From Alentia gelatinosa (Eukaryota; Annelida; Polychaeta; Phyllodocida; Polynoidae), in contig OX465583.1 in the NCBI GenBank assembly GCA_950022655.1, forward strand, positions 29,663,360 to 29,727,359: DNA of 64,000 bases. Direction: 5' to 3'. Position 1 is the first letter of the stretch. Each line of letters starts with the position of its first letter. Shown here one piece after another: positions 1 to 12,545 of this stretch. The position numbers were made by a program, and so were the translations under genes. The notes under the pieces were generated by a model. The model was not told the origin of the DNA. It searched no databases and worked only from the letters and a program-made list of their open reading frames with translations.

Positions 1-1904
1 CTAGCAGGTAAACAGGATCTAAACAAGTAGACTGAAAACATGGCGCCAAGTTTGGACTCTAACCACGGCACACTTGACTATGTGGGGTCCTTCTTACAGT
101 GCAGATTATATATGGGTAGTTTCAGCATGGCGTTGGTATATTGCTATATACAGGTACATAGAGGGAATACACTGACCACTGAGTACCCGTGGGAGTGCAG
201 TTGTAGGGGTCACCACACACTGCACCTAACCTAAGCAATGGCGGCCAACACTAGTACCCCAAACCCGACTCAGAGATTATGAATACTACGGGTATATCAT
301 TGAATAACCCTCACCTGTGTATATGTCCTTCTCTGTGATCCAATTTCATCTTGGTTTAGATCCTAGTGTCCTGGTGGGGTGGTAATAATCCCAGTTTAAA
401 TCCGTGCTCGCAGCTGTTCATGTTGTTCCCTGTCTTACTACTATTACACACTGGCTATAACTAACTGACTGGCTGGGTGGCGGACTCGGGCCGGAGCAAC
501 ACGGCGGGACTCCGATGCCTGGAGAGTGTACTACAGCCCGCGGCGGCGTTCCCGTGAACTCTTCAAGCAAAGATCCCACACCGTAGGTCGTAGTCCCTAG
601 GGACCCGAAGAACCTGCTGGGAGAATATTCCTATGTGGTGAACGCCTAAAGGTATCGCTCTCCCAGCAGAGAGCTTGATCTTCAGTTTGTAAGCCAAGCG
701 ATATGAAGAATATGCTAGGAGAGTATCGCCGTGTGTGATCGCTGACCAATCACAGCGCGGCTACCAAGTGAGGCGTGGGGAATCAGGTGGGAGGGTGTCT
801 CAGGAGAGTGGTGGGTCTGGTGGAGGAGTTATCCCCACACTGTACGGCTTTGTATCACTATGCCGCACGCCTTGGCTAATCCGTGTCTTATCTATGCCAT
901 CCATTTTATCTACGGTAATCCCTGCGCAACACGACAGGTTGGAAGAGACAACCGAATACCACCACTCAGTAGTGTAATCTTATCCCACCCACAGCTTTGT
1001 GGAGTTAATCTTCAACCTGAAACTATGAATATTTGAAACTGCAAATTGCTAAATAGTACTATTCATTTTCCTTTATTATATGCCATCTATAATAACTACA
1101 ATTGTGCTTACACATATGTGTAGATTCCTATTCAATATCAGAAATTTAATTGTGGGGGATCCAACCACATACATGTACATGATCTACGACAAGCCAAGAG
1201 TACAGCTCTATGGACAAGCTTTGATTGTAGAGCGTAGTTTTCCTACTCGATCCAAACAGAGTCGTAGTTTTCAGTCCGCACTTGTTGGTGGCGGGGACGC
1301 GGGAGTCTCGGCCATTGGTCAAAGTGGCCTGGGAAAGTGGAGGGAGGGTGGGAGGTAGTCTGGCTTCAGTCCCTGCATCCTATGCTTATAACCCTCCACG
1401 TACCCCACCCATCCTCGTTGGGGTACATTGATTCCTGTGCCTGTCAGGAATTTGGGGTCTAAAAGTTACAAAGTAGTTACGCTTATGGAATATGTCCATA
1501 ATCATAGGTGTCAGGTAATTCTCCCCGTCCTTTCCAACTACTCCATTCTTACCATTTTCACAACAGAGTCTGTGCTCCTACTTCACTCCACAGCATGGGA
1601 ACTGAATTTTGGTCATTCTACTTGATGTGTAAAAGAAATGCTTGATCTGCAGGGGCACTTTGATTTATAGCTATTTTCTGGAATCATGCCCATGAACAGA
1701 ACATGTTCAGAGCAATAAAAATAGTTCCGTAGTGAGTAGGAATAGAGATACTCTCTGCTTGGAAATCGTGTAGGTGTAGGTCAGTCTACCCATGGGGGTG
1801 GGATAGTCGATGGTGGAAGACGGAGAGGGGAGGATCTCCCTCCGGGATACCCCCACCTCCCTCCCACTAGTCTTCTAAATCAGATTGGGAATCACCCCTT
1901 ACCC

Positions 1905-2085
1905 CGTTTGCCCACCCCGACCGACGCCCTAAAACTAGGGGGTGTTTTTCCGACCCAGCGGAGCACAACGCTGGATGGACGCTAGCGTGTGATTCCAACA
2001 CGCACACCAGCGTCCGTCAAGAGGCCCCGCGTCCCTACGGCGTCCCTACGGCGTCCCCGTGGCGTCCCTGACGCGGCGGCTATTT
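1905..2085. repeat. CpG-rich block with inverted and direct repeats
   Basis: GGACGCTAGCGTGTG pairs imperfectly with CACGCACACCAGCGTCC (1977-2017). It is followed by three CTACGGCGTCCC/GTGGCGTCCC units (2034-2070). Could be an element end; not assigned. Confidence 0.5.
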
Positions 2086-2531
2086 TCTCAGGTCAGATAG
2101 CACGATCATTTCTGTACATGTTGACAGATCCCAACAGACAGCATGCAGAACCGAGAAAAAAACACTGACGGACGCAGAACAGTTGCCGTGTCGATGTCAG
2201 TGCCCCATATCGGGGTCAGGGAGAGGTGAGGCCGGCTCGCAGACACCTCGCCAGGGGGCAGCACCTGCCGTGGTCTCGCGTGCGCAAACCACGCGTCCGT
2301 GCCCCATCCTGAGGGGACGGGTGAGAGAGCAGACGGCAATTTTCTGAGATGGGCAAGATTGTATCAGTCAAAGTGAACTTTTATTGACGACCAGCGATAA
2401 ACAATATCCTCATTTGTATACGGTGGCGTCTCTCAAGTCACGTGATCTGGAGATCCAGGCCTGCCCTCTGGTGACAGTTGAGGAGGGAGACTGCCAATAA
2501 GAACTTTGAAGCACACAGTATCTTCAGAATG

Positions 2532-2568
2532 TGCGTCTTTCCACCTATGGTGCGTCTTTCCACCTATG
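2532..2568. repeat. Short tandem duplication, period 19
   Basis: TGCGTCTTTCCACCTATG occurs twice in direct succession (2532 and 2551). Confidence 0.95.
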
Positions 2569-4222
2569 ATCTTCCCGAAAAATATAAATTCCTTCCTTCC
2601 TTCCTTCTGCAATTACCCTCTTCTCAAAACTGTTTTTGGCTATTACGATGTTTCAAATGCCAGTCCTGAGAATCTCTGAACTTTAAAGTTATCCTAGTAT
2701 ATTTAACACTCCGTAGTTCTTATTTTAAACATAAAGTATTCAACAAGAGATGAAGCAAGCGTTAAAAAGGAAAAAAATAGATATATTCAATTTTTTTATA
2801 TCTTATGAAATTCGTCTTTCTCTGGAAAGGAGGTATGTGGCATAAAAAACATGTAAACAAATAAGCAACCCTAAATTCCTAAGGTCATAGAAAGTAAACC
2901 ATCCAAGAATTCAGTAAACCATCCAGGGATGCTGGAACACCATCATGCCATCTTCGAACACAAAAACAGCATGCCCCTCCCATCTTCACTGTCACCAGAT
3001 ACGTCATGTATTGACAGTGACGTAGCTCTCGTCACATGACGTCAGGCTTTCCTCACCTCCAGCACCAGAGAGGGAGACTGGTTGATGACACGGAGACCCC
3101 AGTGGTGGGGTAACTACCCCTAGCCACACAACATGGAATGTGTTGGACAAATGTGTAGGGTCGTTCTAATGAATAATAATACCGTTATCCTCAAAATTCT
3201 GTCGCTAGCCGTGTATTTTTTCGCATGATACCATTCGTTGACAAACATTGTAGTAATGGTACAAAATGTACATGTATTTCTTTCAATGGCAGAACATGGT
3301 TTCAGGAAATATAGAATTGGGGAAAACATTGTAAATGTATGAATAACTTGGCATTACCCACACTTTGATTAAAGTGGCAAGAACCTGGTGAACCAGGTTT
3401 TACTATTGCCACCGACATAGTGGCTGCCACCTATGAATAGACCAGCATGAGGATAATCACTCCATGTTTCACTCGATGTATAATGTCATGTCATAATAAA
3501 AAATACCGGACATTATTAGGACTGAGATCTAATATGATAAAAGTTGTGAGCTATTGTGGTTGTAAGCTATACCAGGCTCCAACTGTGTTGAAATTTGAAT
3601 AAATCTAATACCCACAGTACTGTTACACATGGTTACCCAAAACTACAAGATGACATTCAGATATTTAGACAATTTAACCTTGAGGTTCCATCCCCTTTAA
3701 TGACTATAACATCAGCGCAACAGTAAGTTCACTGACATTAGTCCTCGTTTATCAATCACACTGCATATATCCATCGTGAAATGTTATCTTTATGTGATAC
3801 AAACTACAGCTGAAGCTTTCCGTTGTTGCCCCTTCCATCACCCACACCAACCATTACAGAATGACACGATCCATGTGAGGGTAGCAGTGTTGTAAAGGAG
3901 GGATCCAAACCAGCTGTGACCTGACCCACGGTGACCTTGACCCTAGGTTGTATCCCTCACACGTGACTCTGGACGCGACCCACGTGACCACATACGGGAC
4001 ACCTGGACCGCATAAGTCCTTTATAAAATCTGCTGGTGACTTTGAAGTACCTAGGAGCCAGTCTAGTTTCATTGGTGTTCTTTTTGTTTTTGTGGATTTT
4101 TAAACTGTTTAGTCTATATTCTTTTCTCCCTATGATCCCTACTACTTGTGTCAGGGGATAAAAATTCAACGAATATCATATAAAAATCCATCTGTATTGC
4201 ATCATGTTTATAGACTGACATA

Positions 4223-4402
4223 CAGTAGGACCCCGCGTAAGCGGACATCGCACGTTAACGGACATCCCGCGTTAACGGACACCTTTGCACGAAACCGCTC
4301 CCTCTATTAGATGTTTATTTTAAGCTCGCGTAAGCGGACACCCCTCGTAAGCGGCCACTTTGGCCCGGGACGAAGGGTGTCCGCTTACGCGGGGTTCTAC
4401 TG
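4223..4402. mobile_element. Tc1/mariner- or pogo-like MITE (180 bp, TA target duplication)
   Basis: CAGTAGGACCCCGCGTAAGC at the left and GCTTACGCGGGGTTCTACTG at the right are near-perfect inverted repeats, flanked by TA on both sides (4221-4222, 4403-4404). Internal GTAAGCGGACA/GTTAACGGACA words repeat. No transposase. Confidence 0.8.
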
Positions 4403-5094
4403 TATATTGAATCATCGCTTTTATGTAAAACATGTACATACAAATTTCAGACTAGACAAACGTGCAGCATTGTTTGCAGGTCTTCAATCCCTGAGTTATA
4501 TGCCTACCCGACAGAAACCCGTCAAATGCGGATACGATACAATTAAACTGATTCCTGGTCCTGCCAGGCGTTAAAGAAAGTCGACAGATTGTAAAGTTCA
4601 CTGTACATGCAGTCTACTTTCTCAGATTCCATAATCAAAGACTTGAGCAAGTCTAAAGGCCACTTGGCGATTTAACAATATCCCTGGTACTTCATTGCTA
4701 CTCTAAATAACCATTGCTTTTCGACCGTTTAGTATAGAATATTGCCAATAATTATGAATACATCCTGATTCTTGTAGTTGTGCATCATCTATGGCCTACT
4801 GGTGGTGGACCGTTGTTCACCGTTCACACAGGACTGGTAAAACTCAGGCACGGAACACTAGCCCCATCTGGATATCTGCTGCCATCTAGCGGACTTCAGG
4901 AGAACCATAGATGCTGATTGGACTCAGGTACACGAAAATTCCCCCACCCCTCAAAAAATAAGAAGGAATTCCGGATGTCTTGCTTTTAGTGATACGTAAT
5001 TCTTTTCTTACGGAGACTATAATTGGGGGAGCTGATGATTTTCAAAGGCTATAAACTACATGTAGTCAACTCCCCATTATCGTGAAAACTGATT

Positions 5095-5190
5095 GTTTCG
5101 CTGCTGGTCTGCCATCCTCATCTCACTGATTCAATCACGCCACGATATGACCCTGGCTGCAGCGACGTTATACAACATTATTCACCTAAA
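5095..5190 (+). mobile_element. SINE family 1 fragment (3' half)
   Basis: TCTGCCATCCTCATCTCACT, GATTCAATCACGCCACGATA and TGACCCTGGCTGCAG match the conserved core of the SINEs at 27.2, 39.2, 42.4 and 44.7 kb. The tRNA-like head is missing. Confidence 0.65.
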
Positions 5191-5848
5191 ATGGTGACTT
5201 TCTTTCATTTTATTTTTGACAGACGTATTAGGCCAGGTTGGGACAAAAGTGTGACTCCTGGAAAGTTTGTTTGTTTGTGTAGTTTTACGTCTCGGTAGGC
5301 TAGTTACGTCCTTTTGAGACTGTAAAATGTTTTCTACTACAGCATTCATAAATCACAGGACTTAAGTATGCAATTCCATGTTGAATCAGAACGCAGACAC
5401 TTTTATTTTTTGTATGTAACCTACCTTTTCACGTTCCTAAGGTTACATGTCTTAATAATTCTTCTAGTCTTGTTTTTCATTTAATTCGTTTCCACATAAC
5501 CGGTTAAGGATAACTGTGCCTGGACGAATTACCTTCATTTCACAAAACAAATAAGTTCCGTCCGAATGAATCTACCCGAATTAAAACGGAAATCCTGGTA
5601 TTCGGAAAGGGCATTCAATTCAAAACCACGATTCAAACCCCTACTGGTTTTACTGAGAACTCAATCCACCACACCACAGCATATTTCAGAGAATTTCTCA
5701 CCCGGGGGAAATAAACAGCTGCGAAACGAACACAAACCTCAGATACCTTCCACCAGAGCACGAATCGCAAATCTCCAACACAATAAGGTGCCCTTCCGCG
5801 CGCAACGCACGCCGGGAACTTTAAACATCATAGGGCATTGGGCGTCTG

Positions 5849-5984
5849 GGGCCCTGAGGGGGTTATTGGGGGGTATATCTGTAGGTGCTACATGCCCATA
5901 GGTGCTGTGAGACAGTGTCATATTATTGATGTACCTGTGATGTCCCCACCCCATACACACACCCCTTAACCCCCTGATAGCCCC
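5849..5984. repeat. Imperfect G-rich/C-rich inverted repeat
   Basis: GGGGCCCTGAGGGGGTTATT (from 5849) is complementary with mismatches to CCCTTAACCCCCTGATAGCCCC (5963-5984). It lies within a GC-rich block before the C2H2 ORF and could be an element end. Confidence 0.4.
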
Positions 5985-6512
5985 TCTATTTACACCTGGG
6001 AGGTGCTTACCTGCCATATGTTCCCCCTGTCCCTCACACTTACCCCTGCCACCCTTACGTGGTTGTAAAACCATTAGAAACCCTCATCCCACCCGCATCA
6101 GGTATTCCACCACAGAAATACAAATACACCGGAGATGGTAACTGTTCTCTCCACCACATTAAGGTCTACCACGAGAGTTCTATGGCCAGTCGTGGGATCA
6201 CGGATCTATGTCAACAAAGTCTATGGTTGGGACACTAATATTTTGTGTCTAGACGAATACCTCACAAAGATTCTCATATTGCACTAGTGAACGTTTGAAA
6301 AATACACATGTACACACATACTATTCTAATTTACTAAATGGATAATAAAACGTTTAGAACATGAAATTCACATTTAGTAAAATCTTAGTCGCTTTTACAT
6401 TAACAAATGATAATATCTCATAATGCATAAAACATTCTAATGAGTTTTGAAATGTTTGATTTCTAACAATGCACTTGCTATATTCATACTACATTGAAAA
6501 CATATCTGAAAT

Positions 6513-7589
6513 TTGGATGACCAGGATACCGCATTCGCGTGTCACAAATGTGACAAAATGTTCGTAGGCATCACGTCAATCCGTCGGCATTATCAAGATA
6601 CTCACGAAGGAGGCGCTGTCAAACTTTGTTGTGCCACCTGCTACAAGACTTATAGCTCCAGATCTGCCCTCAGACGACACCAGAAACAAGCACATGGGCA
6701 TAACGCCAGCCAAGCCAACACTTGTGCACCGAGACCCGAGATACCAATTCGCAACCCGAAATTTACGAAATTAGCGACCAAAAAAGCCAACCAAGCGTAT
6801 CAAATAGCCAAAACGGAGGACTTGCTCACGGAGATTACAAACCAGACAGGTCTCGAACCGATGCCAACAGAAGACTATACCCTACCACCGCCACCAAAAC
6901 ACTTTGGTCGTATAAACACGATAAATAACACGGATTATCGGGCCCTCGGACTCCATCTTAACGCACCATGTATCACACCACGCACTTCAACTGGACAAAT
7001 CCTGGTTAGCTCTAACAACGCAGCCGCCACCAAACAGAGACTGATAGATGTAGCCTCTCATCTATTAAACACCAGCCAAGAAGACCTACCGACACTCACA
7101 TCCGACGAAGTAACCGCGATTTTCAAGAATGACCTATGCAACGATACTGACGCATTCACGATTGATTAAATCACACCTACGACATCCATTGAACCATCAG
7201 ACGACACCAACACTGAAGCCAAAACCGACAACGACAGTGACAGTGACAGTACTTCTACTGACAGCTCCAATACGAACTCCAACACCAGCAGCTCTTCTTC
7301 TGATAATACCACCGATTCACCACAGACCACCAAGTCCCCCAGTAAATCCACCACAATGGAACCAATGAACAATGGCCTCTCCTTGCTACAAAATTACACT
7401 GACAGTGAAGACAATATGGACACTAATGATGACAACTACACTATTCCCAGTGTGGCCAATGAAGGAATACTCGCTCTACCCACTGGGTACGCGATTAACC
7501 AACAGACTCTGAAGTGTCTTTATGATTTAATTTATTCACTAGATTCTCAATTAGCAGAGGACTTCACGAAACATAACAAAGGATTCTAA
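6513..7589 (+). pseudogene. Two-finger C2H2 protein ORF with one in-frame stop, probably from a mobile element
   Basis: One frame runs 6513-7589, broken only by TAA at 7167-7169. The first part has two C2H2 fingers, CHKCDKMFVGITSIRRHYQD(TH) and CATCYKTYSSRSALRRHQKQ(AH), both C-x2-C-x12-H-x4-H. A Thr/Asn-rich middle follows, then after the stop an acidic Asp/Ser/Thr-rich stretch and a tail ending DFTKHNKGF. The first in-frame ATG falls inside finger 1, so the true start is either upstream through an intron or lost. I do not recognise the family. Composition (Thr, Asn, Pro, CA-rich codons) differs from the host gene. It lies about 0.5 kb upstream of, and in the same orientation as, a hammerhead-bearing retroelement end. 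It could instead be a host gene with a sequencing error or a real stop at 7167. Confidence 0.6.
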
Positions 7590-7620
7590 CAAATATAAGG
7601 ATGGTGATACAATTATAGTC

Positions 7621-7644
7621 AATTTAATTAAACCTAATTAAATT
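7621..7644. repeat. Perfect AT hairpin after the C2H2 ORF
   Basis: AATTTAATTA and TAATTAAATT are exact reverse complements around a four-base AACC loop, 31 bases after the stop codon. Role unknown. Confidence 0.7.
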
Positions 7645-8033
7645 AATTTATTATGAATGAGAGAAAGTTGCAAAATACCAACTTCCACCAGTCAAACTGT
7701 AAGTAAAACTGTCACTTGTCAACCTTGTTACCACCACTGTTTATAGGCCTCTTACCCATCCATTTTTGGGCCTATTTTTTCAGGAAGAAGCTACCACAAC
7801 CACCCTCGGAGCACACCCCTATATACATATATGTGTTTACAATTTTATATAGACTACTGTATAGTTTGATATCAATTGTCAAACCTCTGTTACCAGTAAC
7901 AGTAACATCAACTTAATTTATGTCAAAAATGCTGTTGTCTCTAAAAACTCAGTACCGCCTCTTACCACCAGGGGGGAGGTACCAGATCCATCCATGGTTC
8001 TGATTGGCTGTTATTGTAACCATCCCATAATTT

Positions 8034-8267
8034 CCTGTAACTATGGCACCCCAGAATGGTATAAAGGGGAGCCTCACCAGGCATATCAATCATTCCCCAC
8101 TCAGTCCCTGACGAAGGCACGTGCCAGTGCCGAAACTAGTAGGACAAATTTGATTGTGAACCAACCGTACCTTACAAACTGTAATACAGATTGTTCATTA
8201 ATAATAAAATTGGGAATCAATGAAAACAAGACAACTTGATGGGTATTATTTGGTTAGTGACTCCATA
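8034..8267 (+). mobile_element. Penelope-like or retrozyme-like element end carrying a hammerhead
   Basis: The 8104-8267 part is shared with the - strand at 58667-58815: a hammerhead core, then TGTGAACCAACC, an A-rich stretch, AAGACAAC and ATTTGGTTAGT. Upstream is a TATA-like GGTATAAAGGGG (8058-8069). Hammerheads of this type are known from Penelope-like retroelements and retrozymes. No reverse transcriptase is visible, so autonomy is not shown. Confidence 0.6.
8104..8145 (+). ncRNA. Type I hammerhead ribozyme motif
   Basis: Stem I GTCC (8104-8107) pairs with GGAC (8142-8145). Core CTGACGA is at 8108-8114. Stem II GGCAC (8116-8120) pairs with GTGCC (8127-8131) around GTGCCA. GAAA is at 8132-8135. 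The short palindromic stem III ACTAGT (8135-8140) is followed by A8141, the expected cleavage base. One extra A (8115) sits between core and stem II. Very short stem III, working best as a dimer, is known for retroelement hammerheads. Activity is untested. Confidence 0.7.
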
Positions 8268-9867
8268 AGTCATCATCATATCTGAAATTTGTTTACAATA
8301 AATCTCATGAGTTCCTGCTTGCATATTCAATTTCAGCAATCAACTACAATGCAATGAAATGCTCGCGATTTTTTGTCAGCTGTAGAAATGTGTTATCTTT
8401 TCATACCTTCTTATAAATACATTTAAGTTTCGTTGATTCTATAAACGTTTGATTAAGTCCAACTTTCTGGGATTTATGATAACAACATTTCTTATCGCCT
8501 CATATTTTTTGGGGTGTCAGAGTTATCACACTCTTTAACCTGAAGGGAACAGAACCTCACGGGAGAAAATATTTCAATTCATACCATGTCAAAAGAATAC
8601 CATGAATACGTGAGTCTAAGGCATGTTATTTTAAGATATAAATCTGTGGAATTAAGCAACTTTCTTACAAGAAATCTGTCACTTTGATTTGTTACAAGGT
8701 ATTTGTTTACATTCATTTGGCTTCGTTAATTCAGGTAACCATGCTTTGTGAAACACAATACAAAACAGGGGCCTGTTTCACACCTGAAGCTTATCCCCCA
8801 ACAATGAGACGTATACCGGTTTGTTTGTCCTTCTGTGTTTCCATGGATACAGCACGGTGCTAGACCCCCCGGGGTCTTCTACTTTGAAGCGATTGTTTCT
8901 CAGCGTCCCGTTGCCCGCCAAAGTTGCGCCTAATTTCGGCCATCTCTAATCTTTCCAATTCAATGAGTCAGCACTTGGCGTTCACAGATGTTATCAAGCT
9001 GCACTCTAAGTGCAAGGCCACAGCCATCAATAGCCATGTTGCCTAATTTTAAGTTCAAGAAATTATACAAACGTTATCCAGATTTTTTAGTTGTCATTCC
9101 CTCCATACTATTGGGAACAAACTTTGTTGAATTGTATATATGATTTTTAAAAAAAGACTAAGAGTTAAGCCATAGAGTGATAGGTAAGGTGTAACACTTC
9201 GCCAACCATTGTTCCTTCTTCAAAATGCAGTCTCTTAGTGCTAGTCCCCAACCAACCAGCAACCATGTATGCTAAACTTAAGTTCAACACATATACACAT
9301 GATGTTATGATTTTACATAATTTTGAATGGTATGACTATGTGCATATTGTTTGAAAAAACCTGAAAACCTTTATTTTTTCCAACAGGATTTTTTTTATCA
9401 ATGGGATTAGGAGTTAAGGCAGGTTCTTGATGCAACATTTCGCCATCCTTTGTCCGTGTTGTGGCGGCGGGATAAGTGTTAGCCATGGCGGAAGATACCT
9501 GGAGTACCCCCAATTAGGCTTCAAAGGTTTCTATTGTTGACCCGCCCAGGTGAGAGGTGTGACCCATCTGTGCGACCTTTATCCATGTAGAATCCCACAG
9601 GGGTTTCTCCGTTTAATGGGGATTACCCCTATGACGTCACACTCGATTCCCTGTCACCATGATGAATGCAGTAGGTGGCATTAGAGACTTGCATATATCT
9701 TTCATCAGTTTTTGGGGGGGTTTTCATAATAGGGAATATTATACGGAGACGTCAAAAATACGCCTCAAAAAGTATTCATCCCAAAGCCGGAGGCAAAGGG
9801 AAATATCTGATTAATAATTTTACCAAGTATTTTTATGTATGAAGAGCGGGGGTATGCGTAGTTATCT

Positions 9868-10125
9868 CATCCCGGAATTTTTCTCCGAAGGCTAAACGTT
9901 GGGAACTCATACTCCACGGCCGTGAAGGTAGTGTGCCCAATACTCAATGGCTATTTGGCTGGTTTATTCTATTAATCACTAATGTTATAAGGGGTGAGAT
10001 AAAATCAGAAACCCACTCGATGAAAGTAATTTGGTCCGCACTTCAAGTTGTGAATTACTCTACGGTGAAACTCGGTGGAGTACGGAACAAGTTATTTTCA
10101 TCTCGTAGATTTCCTTCTAATTATT
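9868..10125. repeat. Double-hairpin repeat, copy A
   Basis: Hairpin 1 arms are TTATCTCATCCC and GGGGTGAGATAA. AAATCAGAAACCCACTCG follows, then a second imperfect hairpin with arms around ATGAAAGTAATTTGGTCC and GGAACAAGTTATTTTCAT. Confidence 0.6.
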
Positions 10126-11025
10126 ACAGCAAGAGGTATATGAATATGGTTCAGAATGGCCTACTAATATCTTTGATGCTAAGTATTTTGCAAAGAAATA
10201 TAGTTTTAGATATGGAAGCCTCCCTTTCAATAGTGTAAAAACTAGTTCCATCTCCTTCTACCTCATTATGAATTATATGATGTAGTGATCGGTGATATGA
10301 TGATTATATCATATGATGTAGTGAACGGTAGAAATCACACTGTGCAAGGTAGAAAATGACAGGACTTGGGTAAACTAAAATCAATAGAAATCTAAGAGAA
10401 CGTGGCTATAGCATTCGACCTGCGACAGAAAAAAATACACTAGAATAAGGAGACTGAAGCTAGTCGACCACCAAGGCTAGTAAAACTAGAGACACCTCTT
10501 CACCAAGGCGATATAGATTTTTGAGCAATTTTACTTGATTTTTTAACGTATTTGTGGGTGTGTCCGGTCATGCTTCATTAATCTTCACAACCTGTCAGCA
10601 CGCCCATACCATTCCACCCCGTACTTACGTTAAAGTTAATGATTTATTCATAGATCCGCTCGTTATAATTGATGGGTTTCATTGTCGTTACGTCACCCTG
10701 TGAGGTACATTAACTCTATTATAGAGAAACCTGTAAGCAGCTTCAATACCTGAAATTATAGCACAACGAGGCCAATCAGTTTCTAGCCGTTTAGAGAAAC
10801 TGAAACCCAGTCTCAGACTTGTTTGACCTTTTCACTCGTCACTTAATAAGGTACGAATATTTTGAATATCTAATAAGTAAATATGCCCACAAGTGTAACC
10901 CAGGTAGGGGCAACACTGATTTTCAGAATTGTAGAATTTTATTATTTGAACATAAATTGTATCACCATTCAGACATTTCGAAAAAATTCGTAATACGTAT
11001 TCACCTCTTGCACATAAGCGTGGCG

Positions 11026-11097
11026 CGGCGATCGCCGTGATAACGGGTTTCGCTGGTTCTATGGATTTGATAAAGTACCAGCCGCGAACCAGCGAAA
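11026..11097. repeat. Palindrome and perfect inverted repeat
   Basis: CGGCGATCGCCG (11026-11037) is a perfect palindrome. TTTCGCTGGTTC (11048-11059) and GAACCAGCGAAA (11086-11097) are perfect complements around a 26-base loop. CpG-rich in an AT-rich setting. Confidence 0.7.
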
Positions 11098-12545
11098 TTT
11101 CCGCACTCCAGAACGAGGCGTGCGCTGTCAGAGTGAAGCCAACACTGTAGCAGGTGCCTAATACCTCTATAATGATAAAATCATAAATCGTTCTTCTGTC
11201 ATAAATATCTGGCCGAATTCTGTAATCAAAACATGGTTAGAAAGCTGAGATTTAGGCCTATATGTTGGTACTATAAATTTATAATATGCCTGTGTTATGG
11301 GTAAGAAATAGTTATAGATAGAAAATCGGATTTGTTTTAGGTAAAAAAATTAAAACATGTTACCTTCCTGTCTTTACACTGATTTAATAAAAAATCTATC
11401 GCGATGACCTATAGATATTACCATTCTATCTTCTTAGGTACTTGAAGACGATTGAAATGATACCTATATTGTCAGTCTGTGATAAATATTTCTTGGGATA
11501 ATGGAGCATAATGACAGATGACAAGGAGTCAAAAAGAGCAACAAAAGAATTTGATTTTCCGTTATTATTGCATTTCCGATATGTGAATAACAGGCCGATT
11601 TTTATAAATAAAATATTGTTAGAAAGCTAACACTTGGGCCTATTTGTTGGTATAATATCATATACCTAAGTTTGGGCTAAGATTTCCAGTCCCAGATTGA
11701 ACATCCAGACATAATTTTTGAGCTACATTATACTAAATTTCATTGATGATTCCTGGTTTTTTGTAAATTATTATTCAGCTCAAACGTCTTGTTGAAAATG
11801 CTACAGTAAATCCTGCACACCTCTCCTGAGCGCGATTCCAGGTATCTTTAAGGATTTGTTCTGGGATTACATGTTTATTTATGTACAGGAATGCAGGTTA
11901 TGGATAGCCACAAAATCCGGAACCAAATTTAATATGGTAAATGACTCTATAGTGTCAGAATAGATTCCGAAAATTAAAAAAAAAGTCCTTTCTGAACCTA
12001 TTTCGGCCGGCTGCACCTTCGGTACGACCAGATGTCGTCATAGTTCGGTCGGGGTATGGTCGGGTACGACTAGATTGTAGATTTTGTGGATGTTTTTACG
12101 GTAAAACATGAGATTTCGGAAGTCAGTAATTCCCTTGAATACTTGTATCCTTACATGCAGATTTAAATGGTTTAGTGACGTCAATATAGATCAATGCCCC
12201 GCAACATGATGCTCTCATCAATAAACTGTCATAAAGTACACAAAAATGCATATATACACCGACTGACCTATTCTTTGTCAGATCCAGTATATTAGCCGTA
12301 GATATTGATTCTGGGCATAATACACTGGGCACTGGAGAACCATCTGTTTACTAAACCACATACTAAAATACATATTCACTACAAATGCTACTTTATCTCC
12401 TGTGATACATATACAAAATAATTCATACAAAAACTATGAAATAGCAAGGACAATATAAATCTATATTGACAAATGATAGTCTATAAACAAAATCACCTTG
12501 ATTTTCAGACTGATGTTCCAGCCTTACCGGTGTATAGGATGGCGT

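Larger units (their letters stand above)
1..4220. other. Intergenic, no gene seen
   Basis: Short frames only, none with a recognisable domain or codon pattern. Holds the repeats noted at 1905-2085 and 2532-2568 and a CRE at 3037. Confidence 0.7.
4405..6512. other. Intergenic, no gene seen
   Basis: A SINE fragment at 5095-5190 and the G/C-rich inverted repeat near 5849-5984. Two overlapping 111-codon frames on opposite strands (5566-6074) show no domain. Confidence 0.6.

Noticed and set aside
5566..6074. Two overlapping 111-codon frames on opposite strands
   Set aside because: No domain, no splice context and a shared GC-rich inverted repeat; chance openness is enough to explain both.
7129..7372. 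Out-of-frame ORFs over the acidic segment of the C2H2 frame, on both strands
   Set aside because: Low-complexity CA/GT-rich DNA keeps several frames open; the frame continuous with the zinc fingers is the better reading.
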